Positions 53,214 to 53,616 of a stretch of DNA of 53,616 nucleotides are shown piece by piece. The notes beneath the pieces were generated by a model. It did no database searches. It saw nothing but the letters and a program-made list of their open reading frames with translations, and had not been told where the DNA came from. The stretch is from positions 4,002,069 to 4,055,684 of the forward strand of contig NZ_JH976537.1 of NCBI RefSeq assembly GCF_000309385.1, written 5' to 3'. This DNA is from Nodosilinea nodulosa PCC 7104. Lineage in GTDB: Bacteria > Cyanobacteriota > Cyanobacteriia > Phormidesmidales > Phormidesmidaceae. Both the position numbers and the translations under genes were made by a program. Numbering within the stretch: the first letter of the stretch is position 1; every line of letters starts with the position of its first letter.

Positions 53214-53471
53214 CACAGCGCTTAACAAGGCCTGGTAGCCTCGGTGTTGCTGGGATGGAGCGAGATGGAGAAACTCGGGTCGGAAGTGATTAAATTGTTG
53301 CCGAGTGCCCTGAAGGGAGAGCCGTAACGCGTCGACCTCAGAGTCGGCAGTCGCCTCCCACATGAGGGTTCGCAGCAGATTGTAGGTCAACAGATGAACC
53401 CAAATGCTTTTGGTCACCATAGCGGGCGTTTTGGCGGCAATCATCTCCATAGCTAAGGTGGTCTTGAGATG
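53091..53471 (-). pseudogene. IS4-family transposase, truncated N-terminally
   Basis: About 127 residues of the C-terminal part of an IS4/IS5-like DDE transposase. The in-frame start of the remnant reads HLKTTLAMEMIAAKTPAMV then WVHLLTYNLLRTLMWE, matching the conserved region around and after the last catalytic Glu in IS4 elements (usually ...RHLKTTLGM...K-EIWVHLLAYNLIR). The upstream catalytic part is replaced by the end of a second copy, so it is non-functional. Confidence 0.8.
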
Positions 53472-53616
53472 AATGTCACTGACGTAAGCCCTATCAAGCT
53501 ACCAGCTTAGCTTTCAGGACTGAGCGGGGTTCCTGCATTCTCGGGAACGGTTTGGGACGACGTTTGACGACTCGGGGTTCTGAACGGTTGGGGCGAAAGG
53601 GAACAATCAGCTCTTG
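53470..53616. repeat. IS4-like element terminal segment, copy 2 of the direct repeat
   Basis: Identical to 53067-53213 as far as the window goes. Its start abuts the broken first transposase at HLKTT, so this copy is either inserted into the first or is a tandem partial duplication. Confidence 0.9.
53494..53616 (-). CDS. IS4-family transposase, C-terminal end (cut by window edge)
   Basis: The last 40 codons of the second transposase copy (…FRPNRSEPRVVKRRPKPFPRM…LVA stop), identical in sequence to the end of the first. Whether the rest is intact lies beyond the window. Confidence 0.75.
   Translation of the reverse strand, partial: QELIVPFRPNRSEPRVVKRRPKPFPRMQEPRSVLKAKLVA

Overview
The window is chromosomal DNA of a filamentous cyanobacterium, probably of the Leptolyngbya/Nodosilinea/Phormidesmis type. 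The evidence is frequent HIP1 octamers (GCGATCGC), a BciB-type divinyl chlorophyllide reductase, a Psb28 photosystem II factor, a hormogonium polysaccharide (hps) pseudopilin operon, cyanobacterial gas vesicle genes and several cyanobacterial DUF families. The genus is an inference.

Layout. 0-0.9 kb: the 3' end of an IS110-type transposase and a small orphan gene that looks like an integron-type gene cassette (start-side core TTATGCCGC, matching core plus attC-like palindrome on the 3' side). 0.9-3.5 kb: a pair of M16 peptidase subunits, one catalytic and one without the metal site. 3.7-4.0 kb: a probable 6S RNA gene. 4.1-6.9 kb: minC-minD-minE (division-site placement), with a thioredoxin-like [2Fe-2S] protein overlapping minE. 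6.95-9.5 kb: argJ and a DUF3095 protein. 9.77 kb: tRNA-Gln(TTG).

9.85-19.6 kb is a split gas vesicle locus. gvpG and gvpF lie on the minus strand. A peptide-type solute-binding lipoprotein, a glutamine-synthetase-like enzyme and a TPR protein come next. Then gvpA, a GvpC-like protein, gvpN, gvpJ, a tiny basic ORF and gvpK lie on the plus strand. The GvpC-like protein and GvpN end in the same roughly 60-residue winged-helix-like module, which is one of the most interesting observations here. 19.6-23.9 kb: a Ser/Thr kinase with seven WD40 repeats, bciB and a conserved protein of unknown function. 24.4-31.6 kb: hpsA (1622 aa) and three pseudopilins, hpsB, hpsC and hpsD.

31.8-41.1 kb is mostly housekeeping: fabG, a DUF3611 protein, tldD overlapping a Uma2 nuclease-like gene, pdxH, a TIGR01777 epimerase, psb28, a YugP-type metallopeptidase, and an RDD / membrane protein / SpoIIM group. 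41.2-48.4 kb holds one giant gene of 2411 codons. Its protein has an N-terminal coiled coil, about 1480 residues of acidic low-complexity sequence built from short repeated motifs, and a C-terminal Hsp70/actin-like domain whose second phosphate loop is degenerate. 48.7-51.7 kb: a Crp/Fnr regulator, a DUF2232 membrane protein, a CobT-like enzyme and a small conserved protein. 51.7-53.6 kb is AT-richer accessory DNA with unknown genes, cassette-like attC remnants and two overlapping copies of an IS4-like element, the second running off the window.

Functional themes are buoyancy (gas vesicles), gliding and polysaccharide secretion (hps, possibly the giant coiled-coil/Hsp70-like protein), cell division (min) and photosynthesis maintenance. 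Mobile-element and gene-cassette debris lies at both edges. No CRISPR array, rRNA operon or integron integrase was seen.
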